Shown piece after piece: positions 11,579 to 23,611 of a DNA stretch of 64,000 bases. The DNA comes from Rhypophila decipiens (taxonomy: Eukaryota > Ascomycota > Sordariomycetes > Sordariales > Naviculisporaceae), in contig MU858148.1 in assembly GCA_033297075.1 (NCBI GenBank), positions 1-64,000 on the forward strand. The letters are read 5' to 3'. The stretch's first letter is position 1, and the number at the start of each line of letters is the position of its first letter. Position numbers and translations under genes: made by a program. The notes under the pieces were generated by a model that saw only the letters and a program-made list of their open reading frames with translations, ran no database searches and was not told where the DNA came from.

Positions 11579-14500
11579 CTACGGCAAGGTGTTATCCCAG
11601 ATACTCTTCACAGCAACTCGCTGCCTCCAGCCTTCGCTCCCTGTCTTCCCGAGATTAAGAATATGGTACTTGACCCTCTTGATCTCGCCCCTGAGCAATA
11701 AGAACGCATTATCCTCAAAATTCACAACCACCTCCTGATCCTCCAGCCCAGCGCTCAACCAAGTCCACATACTGACGCCCTTGGTTGCGGTCACGACAAA
11801 AACGTCTCCCAAGGGATCATAAACCACCTTCAACCCGGGATCCTCCAGCTCCGCCTTGCCCAGCGGTGTCGGCGTCCAGAAGTTGCGGTGGGTATATGTC
11901 CTCGTGGCGTTGGTATTCACCGGCGTGCCCGTTGCCGTGATGGACGCCACGAACAAGGCATTCCTGGCGTCGACACTTCCGGCCACAGCATTCGTCGAAG
12001 CAGTATTCCCCTGTGAAAACAGCTGGGTGATATTGTACCGCCCCACGAGCGTGGCATTCAACCCGCCCACCATGAACCCCAGTGTCTGGACGCCGCCCTT
12101 TCCAAGCTCATTATTCAGACCCATTCCTCCCAAGTTAACATCAGCCAGACCCGTCCCATTCCCTCCTACTAGTAGCTCCAGAGAACCCATATCAACATCC
12201 AACAACTCCCCCTTCCAATCGACCCACCCCATCGTCACTACCCCTTTTACTTCCCTCCACAAATCACTCACAACCCAAACCTCCAACACACCCGTCACAA
12301 GATCCCAAACCGGCGCAACAATTACACTTGAATAAACATCCCTAACAACGTTATGCAAAACCTTCCACCTACCCTCGTACTCTATGCCCGCCCAGGTCGG
12401 CGCCGTCCAGATATCCTCCAATTGCCAGTACAAACACCCCAGTTGCCTTTCCCTCTTTCCACTCCCAACACGGTAAAACACAATCTGGTTCTTATAAAAA
12501 TCTGCTTGGAAAATCTGCGTGCTATATATCCACGCCGTAAAGTTTGCGGTCTTGTCAGTTTTATTCGGGACTGGGTAAAAGGCCTCAACGCCGAGAGTCA
12601 TTTCCTTCATTCCTATCGACGCGTTTGCAAAGTTGGTGGTGTTGAGGTTATTCGACGGCGGATGGTGATTCCTTAGCATAATAGGCGTGCTGTTGAAATG
12701 CAAATCTTTTTCGGCAAGGACATTCCGCCATGCAAAGATGGAAGGCATAGAATGGAAGCCGAATTCATTCGAGAATCTGCCGACAGGGTATTTGGAGATA
12801 TTAAACGCTTGCGAGACGTTGTAGTTGTAGTAATCTGTGTTTCCGTAGATCTTTCCTTCCACGAGGCTCTTGTAGCGCATTATCAAGGGATGGGGAGAGG
12901 AATGATTGATGGAGAGGTATCCGTTGTTGGTAGACGAGGGCATATAAGTCATGCTCTTGGAGTTTTCCCACACCACGGGGAGGAGCGTGTCGAGGAAGAG
13001 GGTCTCGTACTCGGCCTTGTATTTCGCATAGGTGTCTGGCGCCGAGTAGTTGACTAGGTAGAGTTCGAGATTTTCGAGCTCGTTGCCGCCTGCCCAGACT
13101 GCGAGGGAGGGATGGTGGTTGACGCGGCGTACTTGGTAGGTCGCTTCGGCGAGGGAATTTGCTAGGAACTCGGGACTCGCGGGGTACAAGGCGTCGCCGA
13201 ACTCGAATTCTGACCAGAGGAGTAGGCCTATTTCGTCGGCGAGGTCGTACATGAAATCTGGACTGTAGGCCCCGGAGGACCAGACACGGAGCATGTTTTG
13301 GTGGGAGAGGATTGCCGAGGTGAAGAGTTGGTGGATCTTGGCGGGCGTTACGCGGGGCCAGAAGGCGTCGGGGGGTATGAAGTTGGAGCCTTTGGCGTAA
13401 AAGGGGTGCCCGTTTATTTGGAAGTGCCAGTGGTTGCCGGGGGCGATCCCTTGGGCTATCTCCTCGGGTGTAACCTCTCCCATGTGGAGGACTATGGTAC
13501 GGAAGCCTGTTCGTTTAGTTACGGAGGCGAGGGTCTTCGCGTCAGAGAGAATTTGGACTGTGATGTTGTACAGGTTCTGGTTTCCCAGTTCCGCAGGCCA
13601 CCAGAGCTTGTATGCCGAACCTTCGAGAATGGCCGTCCCTGTGATGACATCCCCGCGATTGGTGACATTGCTCAGTGCTCCTGAGCTAACGGTCTTGTTT
13701 GTCTCCAGATCCAGAATCAAATAGCTCAAACTTGCGCCCTCGGGAACGGTCCCGATAATATCGAGGCTGGCATTCAGCACCCAATCTGCCGTCTGGTCTG
13801 GAGGAGGAAGGTTATTCAGCTGGCCCACCCGGTAAATATCCAAGAGGGAGTTCTTGATGTAAACTTCGTCCCTTTCCTCGTCAAGCTGAACGACCCAAGC
13901 CTTCTGCCAGATGCCGGTGGGCGAAAACCCAGGGCCCCAATCCCAGCCAAAATCAGATTGTTCCTTGCGTATAAAGTGCCGGTGAGGAAATTCGAAAACC
14001 GTACCGACGTAGCGCGGCCATGTTTCCTGGTCGGGCAGGTTGGCGATAGCCTCTGCCGTCGCAGGCGCGCTAAAGAAGAGGACGTTGAGGAGGAAGGAAG
14101 AGTCGTTGCATGATGACCGAAGGATGTCGGTGACATTGAATACGTATTGTCGGAATTGGTTCTCAGTGTACGCGACGTGCTGGTTGCAGAGGGAGATGTT
14201 GGCGAAAGTGTCGAGTCCGTTGAAGAGGAGAAACGCCGAGGTGGTGTTGGTTTGTTCACTATCCAGATCTTGTGTCAGCTGTACCTTGGATCAAAAGCTT
14301 GTGAAATGATGAGGTTACAGAGACTCATACAGGCCGTCAAGTTGAGTGGTGTAGTTCCAGTCTGTCCATGCGATCCAGCGAAGGTTGAAGTCGTTCAGGG
14401 AGTAGTACCTTTTTCACATGTCAGTTAGACTGGTATTTGGTGGCCGATGTGTTCATGTGGGGCTGTAAACGTACGGGTCCCCAATCACTTGCGCCTCGAG

Positions 14501-14668
14501 CAGGTCGAGGTGGACATGGGACGGAACATTGCCCCTGACTGAGATGTTGAGCGCCGAGCTTGAAAGTGTCCATTCTTCAGATGAGAGGTCAACCACATTT
14601 CCTCCACAAACCTGGGGTATGATGGTGGCGATGAGCAAAATAGGTACATAAGAGTGTTTGGGAATCAT
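11579..14668 (-). CDS. mndA: Secreted beta-mannosidase A, glycoside hydrolase family 2
   Basis: Exons on the minus strand are 14668-14475, 14408-14331 and 14258-11579; 2952 nt, 983 residues, near the usual fungal size. The signal peptide is about residues 1-22. The GH2 sugar-binding domain follows, with the family block [17 protein letters not shown], then the TIM barrel with [22 protein letters not shown], the acid/base Glu in WAGGNELE and the nucleophile Glu in [13 protein letters not shown]. Many N-x-S/T sites fit secretion. The enzyme removes terminal beta-mannose from manno-oligosaccharides and N-glycans. The second acceptor is inferred as the AG in GGATAG because the nearer one would leave the wrong frame. 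Base composition of the coding strand flips from C-rich (5') to G-rich (3'). Confidence 0.93.
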
Positions 14669-15203
14669 CGTGAATTTAGGAGCCAGGCCAAGTTGAGAAG
14701 CCTCCTGGACAGAACTAACTGATCAGCTAGGTTCGATTCCCGACACTGACGTAGATGGACGACATGTTCATATAAAATCCGACATCCATCTTCCCCGCAG
14801 ACCAAGGTGTTATTCACAATCCAAGAACCCGGTATGCTACAAGTTGATCGTATTTTGTCTCACCTGTCGTATCTGGAAGGAGTACGCAACGTACCATGCA
14901 TCCATGCCGTATACATATCGTCTGATCAAGCTTTTTAACAGATTAATCTTTAACCGTCCCGGTCTTGGCTCGCGATTGGGTATTTGTATGCCGCCCTGCG
15001 GGGATGGACCGCGATGACGGCAGCGAATAACATCATGGGTGATATATCGATGCAACCATTTGACTTGTACGGCTTCCTTCTTCGGCAACCTTTTCTCGTT
15101 GAGTCGGTTCAGAATCGTGCCGGGAGCTGTTTTTGATGGAAAGAAGTCTGGCATTTGTTTTTAATATCGAGAGAGGAAGTTCGTAGAATGCGTCACTGTC
15201 CGC
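14669..15203. other. Intergenic
   Basis: Contains the promoter of beta-mannosidase and the 3' region of the orphan gene. A 105-codon minus-strand frame at 14837-15154 shows no family features and is not called. Confidence 0.55.
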
Positions 15204-16449
15204 TCATCCCAGCGCCACGAATACAGTATAATCCTCACCCTTGGTATTCCCTGCCCTGTATAGAATGGGCCGAATTGAACGTCCCATGTTGCCATCGCCG
15301 CTCCTAACCAGGGTTTCGTTTGACGAAACATCAACACTGGTTTCATATTGGTCCTCATTTCCGTTGGGATACTTCAGAAAATACCAGCTTTGCTGTCCAC
15401 AGAATATCCGGTCCAAGTCGATGGCATTGCGAACCAGGGTTGTGATCATCTGTTGCCTTCTTTCCGGACCAAAGGCTCCCTCTCCGAGTGGCTGTAATAG
15501 CATCTCGAGCCTTTCGACAACTCTGTGGAAACTCTGTCCGTGACAGGTTTCTTTAGCCATGGTTGAGATAAAGCTCGTGGTGAGCGATTTCCACTGGTGA
15601 AACATCGACTGCTTCTCATCGTCGGTATGCTGTAGATCTCTGGATAGCGTGGCACCTGTAATATGTGTTTGTTAATGACTGAGTCACGGTGTGTGTATGC
15701 AGCTTAAGATGGAGGTACGAACTCAGTTCGGAGAGACTCTCAGCGTATGGACCAGCCCAGAGGGCCTTGCTAAAGGTATTTGACTCCTCGGCTGCACCAA
15801 ATACATGTTCCACCAACAATTTCCAGATAACAGCCTCGACCATATCTGTCTGTGGCGCCCTGTCGACGTGCGCTGACGAGGTTTGCTTGTGATGGAACTC
15901 AACATGTCGATTTGAAGCGGCCCATATCCTGACTTGGTCAATGTTCGAGGCATGAAGAAGGTTTTGCACGAGATTATGGACTTTATAGGTGTATATCTTC
16001 CACTTGTTGACAATCTCGCTCTCTGGCATCTGCAATGTTGACTGCCCGGGCAGTCGAGTGATGGCATTGCTGGCGTCGTTGATGGCAAGTCCGCGAAGTC
16101 TGTCGATCAGTCCATCTCTTTCCCTCAACAGATCCCTTGCTTCAGTGATACCAACTGTGGCATATGGGTCTGCTTTTGACTGTAGGTCTGTCGATGCTCT
16201 GTGAGGTTGTGGGTCCAGCTCGTTGTCCATGTTCACGTGAGGCTCAACGTCTAAACCTTTTCCAGGGTTGTTTTCACGGTCAGACGATCTGCTGTATCGT
16301 TCAAGGTTCTTGGCCAATTTCGAGAAGTGGGACTTGACCATTTTTGGTATTTCGGGTATTTGAGACTGTGAGTCCATTGTCATGCTCCCTGGTCCAATAT
16401 CCGGAACTTTGGAGGTTTTCGGTTTTCGCAAATGGAATCTAGAAGGCAT
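15204..16449 (-). CDS. Uncharacterised fungal protein beside the GTPase gene
   Basis: Two open frames join through one intron to give about 410 residues. Frame allows either of two intron models: 15656-15722 (donor GTTCGT) or 15640-15718 (donor GTACCT). The N-terminus is basic and disordered, then comes a charged helical stretch (ARDLLRERDGLIDRLRGL), a helical middle (VEAVIWKLLVEHVFGA) and a C-terminal domain with LVRNAIDLDRIFCGQQSWYFL. I recognise no enzyme motif, membrane segment or signal peptide. Comparable helical proteins of unknown role recur in fungal accessory regions. It lies 376 bp downstream of, and in the same direction as, the GTPase gene. Confidence 0.65.
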
Positions 16450-16825
16450 ACTCGAACACTAAGATACATTCAAGCTATTTGCGCCTGGCGGGGACATGAC
16501 GATTTAAGTGCTTCAGCTGTTGGGCAGCAATGGGCACTGACATCTTGACTCGGGGGTCTCGCTGCCAGTAGCAGGGAATGGAACGGCCAAGTGTCAATAC
16601 CCTACGAAAGAAAACATGTGATAATCTGATACCTCATCTCGCTTCAGACAATTCACTGGCCAACATTTCAGTTCTGGTATAACGCGAAACAGCAAAGAAA
16701 CACATGCATATGCTGAAGCATATAAATCGGTTACGGGTATTTTGCCCATACGCAGATTGAATGTGCAACTGGTTGATAAATATGAGCTTAAAGACACCAG
16801 AGTTACCCGGAGAGCAGAGTTTCTC
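16450..16825. other. Intergenic between orphan gene and GTPase gene
   Basis: Same-strand spacer of 376 bp. It holds the promoter of the orphan gene and the GTPase 3' UTR; no other feature seen. Confidence 0.5.
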
Positions 16826-17820
16826 TCATGTCACAAACTGAACTACAAATAATGTGATGTTGAGAATAGCGACCAAGACTGAGACAGCAACCTTCTTGGA
16901 ATCTGATTGTGTTGATCTTATCTCAGCCTTGATTCGGTCCTTGATGCGAGGGCCTGGAGGCTTGTCTCTCCTGAGCCAGTCCATGGATTTCAATCCCTTC
17001 CGGGGCTTTCCTCCCAAAGAACTCGCTTTAGAACTGCCTGTTCCTCCTCGAGAGCTAAGCGCTACCATCTCGTCCAAATTCTCAATCAGCTTTGCGCCTG
17101 CACTGGTCTCAGAGGTATACTTCTTCTCATCCACGATCTCCTTCTGGATCTGGAGAACAACTCTGTCCTTTCCCATCAGTTGCCAGACGAACGAGAATGC
17201 ACTCTCCGAGGTTCCGTCGAACTGGGCGACGTATGACCCCTTTGACTCGAGAGGCTGCCAGTAATCGTCCATGAGTTCCTGTTCGCGTCTCATGGCGTCT
17301 CCGTAGTCTTCGTCACGAAGTTTGCCCCACATGGTGGTCACTAGCACCAGGTTGGGGATTGCCATCTCGCCGATGAGTGCCTCGAGGATGGCGAGGTACA
17401 TCTTGGAACTCGACGTCATCCGGTTCTCGGTGATTTTGTGAAGATAGAGGACTCCCTTGAGTGGAATCCCGAGAGCATGCTGCGCAGCTAGGAATTCGGT
17501 GATCTCCTCCAGCACCTCAAGCGCAGGCCGGTTGGTATCATCGAATCCAGGTGTATCAACCACTGTGATGCTCGCTTTCTCCTCGGTGTCGTCGTCTTGA
17601 TCGAGAAGAATTTGGACTGCCTCACACTTGGAGGTCTCTGGTACGGTACGTATTAGTTTGATGTGTTTTCATAATGGCTGTGATGAGAGGAGCCTAAAAT
17701 ATTACCAGACTGAAGCGAATGTCCCTCTTTTACGCACTTGTGTCCCCTGAGTTTGTTGATGAAGTAACTCTTCCCGGCCCCTGTTACTCCAAGGACCATG
17801 ATGATTCCTTTGTCCTGCAT
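16826..17820 (-). CDS. P-loop GTPase-like protein with C-terminal membrane anchor
   Basis: Exons on the minus strand are 17820-17706 and 17637-16826; 308 residues. The open frame continues upstream of the chosen ATG but has no other ATG. The P-loop GVTGAGKS is at residues 11-18 and the switch II/G3 motif DTPGFDD starts at residue 66. The G4 position reads LVTTMWGK instead of the usual N/TKxD, so base specificity may be relaxed. This is the AIG1/TRAFAC-like type common in fungi. A basic Ser/Gly-rich linker leads to one hydrophobic helix (VAVSVLVAILNITLFVVQFV) at the very C-terminus, so it is predicted to be tail-anchored with the G domain in the cytosol. It diverges from the first Hsp70-like gene across about 1 kb. 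Confidence 0.85.
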
Positions 17821-18827
17821 GTTGGTTCTAGTAAGATTCGACGGCAAGCGATAGTCGTGAATTTTGAACTTTGAAGTGTCAAACTGCGCTGAGCTGGAAC
17901 GAATGGAATATTGGAGGAAGCGACCTCACCCAAGTCCAATCTCCCCCAAACACAAAAACAAAGGATAGAAGAGATGGGAAAAAGAGACGATAAGATGACA
18001 GAAAAGTGAGGGCGAGACCTCTAAACGTGCCATGGGAATTTTTCTGGGCCTGTCAAATTTTGCCTTGGACGTTCCTGCCGGTGGCTGTCGTTGGGCACCG
18101 TCACAGCGTCTGATGAGTTCGTGGGGGTTTGGGTCCAAGTGAGGCTCTGACTCTCTGAGTCGGGTCGTCACTGCCGTTGGGATAATCCTCGGTGCCCGAC
18201 GGCATGCGTTTTCGCTCACCCACTTCCGGGACGGGAGTGAGGTAATATCAGGTGGCCATAATGAGTTCAGAATGCAAGGAAGGCACGGGGAATCTAGTGC
18301 TCTTCCAGGTTCGGTCAGCGGGTCTCGCCTGGAGTTTTGGACTCCGTCATGGTTGATAGCGCATAATAAAGGCATCCAATTCCACCCCCACCAATGGACA
18401 AATTCTGATCACATTCTTCCAAAAGTTTCCCGTCTGTGAAACAAGAAACAGGACCATCCTACAGCATACATTGACACCTAAATGCCTTTCCGCCCACATC
18501 TCCGGTCTCTCATGTGCTTACTTGTTCCACCCGAATGGTTGCATCTTTTCGGCGCCGCCATTCCAACTCGTTCCTTTTGCCCTGTGTCACCGATTCCCCC
18601 CAGGAAAATGTGCCCAAGACATTGGGCTCAACCCGAGTTCAAGTCGCTGCCCTCCCCGGATTCTGATTTATCATATCTCGCACTCAACCATTCGACGTTA
18701 CCGGCCATGTGTCACTGGACCCCTCGCCCATGGGATGCTGCACGACATTCGCGAACTTTGAGTCTCTTCACAAGTCAACGAAATGCCCACGATACCCCTT
18801 CATCCCAATAACGGTCCCAATGCCACC
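17821..18827. other. Bidirectional promoter region between GTPase and Hsp70-like gene 1
   Basis: About 1 kb separates the two divergent start codons. Short frames on both strands show no protein character. I looked for heat-shock elements (alternating GAA/TTC) and saw no clear three-unit array. Confidence 0.5.
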
Positions 18828-21008
18828 ATGGATACCAAGTTCATAGCGATCGGAATCGACTTTGGAACAACGTACGTAGACACAACATTTCCGAACCCCC
18901 GTTTGCCTGTAGTATCCTACTCTAACTCTCAGACAGTTACAGCGGTGTGTCGTGGGCTTTTTCCGGCTCGAAACCGCACAGAATACATGAGATCAGGGAA
19001 TGGCCCACCCACCGTTCCTACAACGGCGGCGAGGTCCAAGTTCCAACACAGATTCACGTTGAGTCTGGGAAATGGGGTTATCAAGTTACGCCAGATATGG
19101 ACGCCATCAAGTGGTTCAAGCTCCTTTTGCTCCATGACGATGACATCGACGATGACGAGATTCGCAACTCGCCCATTCTACAACGAGCAAGAACCCAAGT
19201 CTCTCAAGCCGGCATGACACCCACGTGGGTTGTCGGCATGTTTTTGAAAAGGCTGTGGGAACACACCTATGCTCAGTTGAAAACCATAGTCCCGGTCGAC
19301 AGCATGCCCCTGCGTGTTGCCATCACTGTACCCGCCATCTGGCCGGCTCATGCTCAAGCCGCCATGAGAGAGGCCGCTGCCATTGCTGGCATTACGAAAC
19401 CACGAGCCATTGGCAAAACCAGACTCGATCTTGTCCAGGAACCTGAAGCCGCCGCTCTCTCCAGTCTCTTGGAGCGAAATGACCTTTCTGATATGAAGGT
19501 TAGCATACCTTTGGGACCCGTCTCCAAATGCAATAGCGACCACGGACTAATATCCCATTTCCAGGAAGGGGAGTCGTTTGTTGTGTGTGATGCTGGAGGA
19601 GGGACGATAGTAAGTTCCCTTGAGTGAACACTGACCTGGCTCTCATTTCGAAGGATTTTTTGTTAACCCCCATTAGGACATCATCAGCTACAAGGTCTTG
19701 TCAACTACCCCGTTCCGTATTGGGGAATGTGTCCAAGGTAAAGGCAAACTGGCAGGTGCAATCAAGGTCGACGAGGCATTTCAGACCTACTTGAGAGCAA
19801 AAACGAAGTGGAAGTTTGACTCACTCGTGGATGATCAGGAGTTCATTGACTTGGTGGCTCAAAAATGGGAACATGAGATCAAGCGAGCTTTTACGGGCGG
19901 GGAGGAAGACCCACCCAACTTTTTCTTTCCAATCCCGACCAGAGAGTTACCAGTGTTTTGGCGAACTAAGGGTAAAGAAATTCCCATCAGCAAAGCCGAC
20001 GTCAAGGGTTTCTTCTTCAAGTCTCTAAGCAACATACGCTCGTTGTTAAGTTGGCAAGTCAACAAAGTGAAAGCTACTACTGGCCAGCCACCAAAGGTTG
20101 GTTTGTCCCGCCATTCTTCTATATCATATAGAACTTGTATTACCATGTGGCTAACAATATCCCTTCAGCATATCTTGTTGGTCGGCGGGCTAGGAAGCTC
20201 TCGTCATATCCATCGTGTGCTCTCAACCATTTTTGACCCAGTCCTATCCGGACCCGGGGTTTTCCGCACGATGCAGCCGTACGACATCTCTGTTGTTCCC
20301 TCTCACCGTCTCTCACTCAACGGTGCATGCGACTTTACCGCTAACGTTTCCTATTAACAACTTTTCAGCTGGTCAGCCGCAGCACAGGGAGCTGTCATCA
20401 GGATCTTTCAAGATACGGGATTGCTCCAGTCCAACGTTTCCGGCATCCCCGAAGTTGTCACACGAAAGGCAAAGTACAGCTATGGCATTACAGCAGAAAT
20501 ACCCATCCATCGTCTTTCCGACTTTGACCAATATCTTGATACCGTAAATAGAGATCCGGAGGGAAATGGATTCACATCTCGAATGCGCTGGTACTTGAAA
20601 AAGGTAAAATGACTTCACTGCAAAAAGTCTGGACCATAAACGTTGATAGGTTACTAACTTCTGTGTCTTATCCAGGGCGATGATATCGAAAAGTGGTCGC
20701 CGGTTTTTCACGAATTCCGGACCTACGCAAAGGAGTCGGACGAGAACTCGTGCGTTATCTCGATCAAGTATTCGGCGGCAGATACTCCGCCTTCGCGACC
20801 GGACCAAACGGTTTCGGAGTTGTGTCGTATCCAGTGTGAATGGGACAAAGGACTTGAGCAATGGGACCAGGTAGGCAACCCTGCAGACGGATGGAGACGA
20901 CACGACAATGTAGCTTTGGCCATGAGGTATGAAGGGCAACTGAAATGGACGGTTCGGGTTGGGAAGAACGCAACAGAGCACGAGGTGAAAGTTGAGTATA
21001 TGAACTGA
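18828..21008 (+). CDS. Hsp70-like (HSPA12-type) actin-fold ATPase 1
   Basis: Seven exons: 18828-18871, 18937-19498, 19565-19609, 19677-20096, 20169-20278, 20369-20603, 20676-21008; 582 residues. The start was chosen for its strong CCACCATGG context; an in-frame ATG at 18783 would add 15 residues. Phosphate-1 motif DFGTTYSG is at residues 11-18, split by the first intron. Phosphate-2 motif CDAGGGTID is at 210-218, and the adenosine motif LLVGGLGSS at about 360-368. The C-terminal part does not look like a canonical Hsp70 substrate-binding domain and lacks an EEVD end. Relatives resemble vertebrate HSPA12A/B, whose clients are mostly unknown. A similar but diverged copy lies 2.6 kb downstream in the same direction. 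Confidence 0.9.
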
Positions 21009-21478
21009 ACCATTTATATTGTCTGTTTCACGTTTTCATTTACCAAAGATACCCCAAATTTGACATTTAAAAGTTCAAGGAAGCAGAGAGTACTGTACTT
21101 CCCATCATGAGTCCATGGCATCCCACGAGCCGCACCGACAATGGCGTTTGGAAGTGGGTAGATGAGAAAAGAAAAAAAGCAAGAGAATGTGACTCTTTAG
21201 GTTGGGCTACCTGTGCCCAATAAGACAGACCGACGCCACAGAGCGAAATCGATAGGCTGAGAAGTGGCCATGGTATCCCCTAGATATGCACAAAACATAC
21301 CCAAGGGACCGTTGTCAGGCTCGCAACCCGGTTCGCGATTGCTGGCTGCCTCCAAATACAGTGTATTTATTGACCAGGGAGTCCTCATGGACATGATTCA
21401 TTCCTTGCAACGATGAACCTTGTTCTTAGCCAACCCTAAATATCAGCAGCCCATCCTGGGGATTCGCTGGCCACAACA
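21009..21478. other. Intergenic
   Basis: Spacer between Hsp70-like gene 1 and the Ser/Pro-rich gene. No feature seen beyond expected UTR and promoter. Confidence 0.5.
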
Positions 21479-22267
21479 ATGGGTTGCTTCTCTTCGAAAC
21501 CGACACCGCCGCCGAGTCCCTCTCGTCCAAGTCGGCCTACTAAACGTCCACCCCACAAACCACCACCCCCCAGGATCTCTACTCCCAGTGCCGTACAGAG
21601 GTCACCATCTCTACCTCCTTCTCCGTCTTCAGTGGCCCCAGCTCCCACTGCGTCAGAAAACATCATCACGTATCAGACCCAGGAACCACCATCGGAGTCG
21701 CCATCTCCAAGGAGACGCAGAGTTTCAAACTCCCCCACAAAGAGGTCTTCGACAGGTTCGATTACGGCTTCAGGTTACAAACATTACTCAACACCCTCCC
21801 CGGATGCTACTGATTCCTCGCCATCCTACGAATACTCTCGCCCTTCAGCAGCAGAAACAAAGCAGTCGGACAATCGGCCTTCTCGTTCCGATACTAAGAA
21901 GTCAAATTCGAGGACTCCGACGCCTCCCAGCACCAGGACTAGGGCACCCAGTAGCATCAGCCAACGGACTCCCATCTTGCTGTACGAGAAGGACTCTGCA
22001 CCAACACTGCACAGGCGGGAGGGTCCGAGTCACGGAGTGCATAAAATGTCAGAGCAATCACAGACGTCTTATTCACAACAGGTGAGACAGCCAACGTTTT
22101 TAACCCACCAGACTGTGCTTGATCAAACCGATTCTCAACGTAGGACGTTTGTCTGCAAGCTCGCTCGGGCATGTCTTTAGAAAGGAGAAACTGACCAGGA
22201 AATCTTTATTTCTATCATCTAGTATTACCCCGATTCACACGCCGTTTCATATGAATCATATCGCTGA
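21479..22267 (+). CDS. Small Ser/Pro-rich disordered protein with dual-acylation N-terminus
   Basis: I do not recognise a family. Exons 21479-22081 and 22223-22267 join in frame to give 215 residues. The protein begins MGCFSSKP: Gly2 with Ser at position 6 fits N-myristoylation, and Cys3 fits palmitoylation, so membrane attachment is likely. The body is low-complexity Ser/Pro/Thr/Arg sequence with no hydrophobic helix. The 141-bp intron has a GTGAGA donor and TCTAG acceptor; the second exon gives the Tyr-rich end YYPDSHAVSYESYR. Without splicing the frame ends at 22180. It sits between the two Hsp70-like genes in the same direction, suggesting joint use; that is inference. Confidence 0.6.
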
Positions 22268-23611
22268 GAGCCGCCACTGGGGTTTGTAGGCAGAGACTGC
22301 CCAACACTTCTCCATGGTGACCGACCTTTCGGTATATCACAGCTTCTGAACAGCCATTTTACAGCTAGCATACGTTCATTCATCATTGAACACCCATTTC
22401 CCTTCATTCCATGGTACTTCAAGCTGCGACAAGTTGGAAGGACTAGCCCACTCGCAGTGCCCCTATTAATTTTTGTGGTTTCTTTTTTCTTTTGCTCTTG
22501 GAGGAGTTCTTGAAATTTTGGTGGATTGTCTTCATTTGTCCCTAGGATAGGGTTCTTTTGCGTTTTTCAGACTAGATAGACTTGCATTTCATGGTTCCAG
22601 GTGTTCGGTCCGTTCCGGATCGTATCATCGTCAAGGCTCGGGGATCTTGTTTATCGTTTCTCATATTCAAAGTCTTCTCTTTCCTTCTTTCTATACCTAA
22701 TTATCACGTCCCTTGTACTCTTTTAGACCTTCCCAGAAGTTACTTGGACACGTAGACACCCAGTTACAGCTCCGCTTACATCTAACCCTATATGTACCTG
22801 CCCCGGGAAGGAGAGCAGACATGGACGCCAACTCCTGTCGCTGACATCAACCGAGTAGTGTCATTCTGTCAATGACCATCCTAAAAGAAAAACAGAACAT
22901 CATGCTTGACATGGTATCTTTGCAAAAGAATATTAACAGCACGTTAGTAGAATTAGCGGATGTCCTCGCAGTTCACTGAGCTCGCAGGCCCTTGCTTTGA
23001 CAAACTCGCTCTTTCCTTTCCTTCCTTATCGCTTAAAATCGGAATGGCGGCAGTCTCCCGCGAAGAGTCCCCCCACTGGTTCGGGTTCCCCAATGAATCG
23101 AGGAAAGTGCACGGCAGCACAGGGAAGGTTCATGAGGTACCTGCCTGCGTGAGAGCCGCAAAGACCCCACGGAATCGACCACTGAAAACTGGCCAACCAA
23201 TTGAGAATATGACTCGTCCTGCTGTCAATCAATTCGCCAGCAAAAAAGTTTTCGTGCGGCCAATTCCCCATCAGGCACCAAGGAGACCCAACATTCTTTA
23301 GAGAGGAAAAAAAACACATCAACAAAACGAGGCGGATTGGGCCATTCCGGTTGGGCGGCAAGGCAACACACAACAACACCATGCAGGGCTTCAACGTCTT
23401 TTCCGATGGGCCACGTTGAAGTGGCACACCATATCCATTGACTGACTCCTTCTTGACCCCCAACCTGGACTTCAAAAATGGAGAGATTTTACCAGCTTTT
23501 TGCCCTACCTGGTGGAAATCCACCATTTCCGATGAGCAGCGATTCATAAGTGCATGCGGCTCATTTCTCGATATCGCTCCCGAACAACTGACAGTCAACC
23601 TCTCACACATC
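22268..23611. other. Intergenic upstream of Hsp70-like gene 2
   Basis: 1.3 kb with only shadow frames. The largest, 215 codons on the minus strand (23026-23673), overlaps the start of the Hsp70-like gene antisense and has no family features. Confidence 0.5.

Noticed and set aside
14725..14745. GGTTCGATTCC, a perfect tRNA B-box
   Set aside because: No A-box at the right distance upstream and the flanking bases cannot form a T stem.
17821..18827. Heat-shock element in the divergent promoter
   Set aside because: Only isolated GAA/TTC pairs, no run of three or more properly spaced units.
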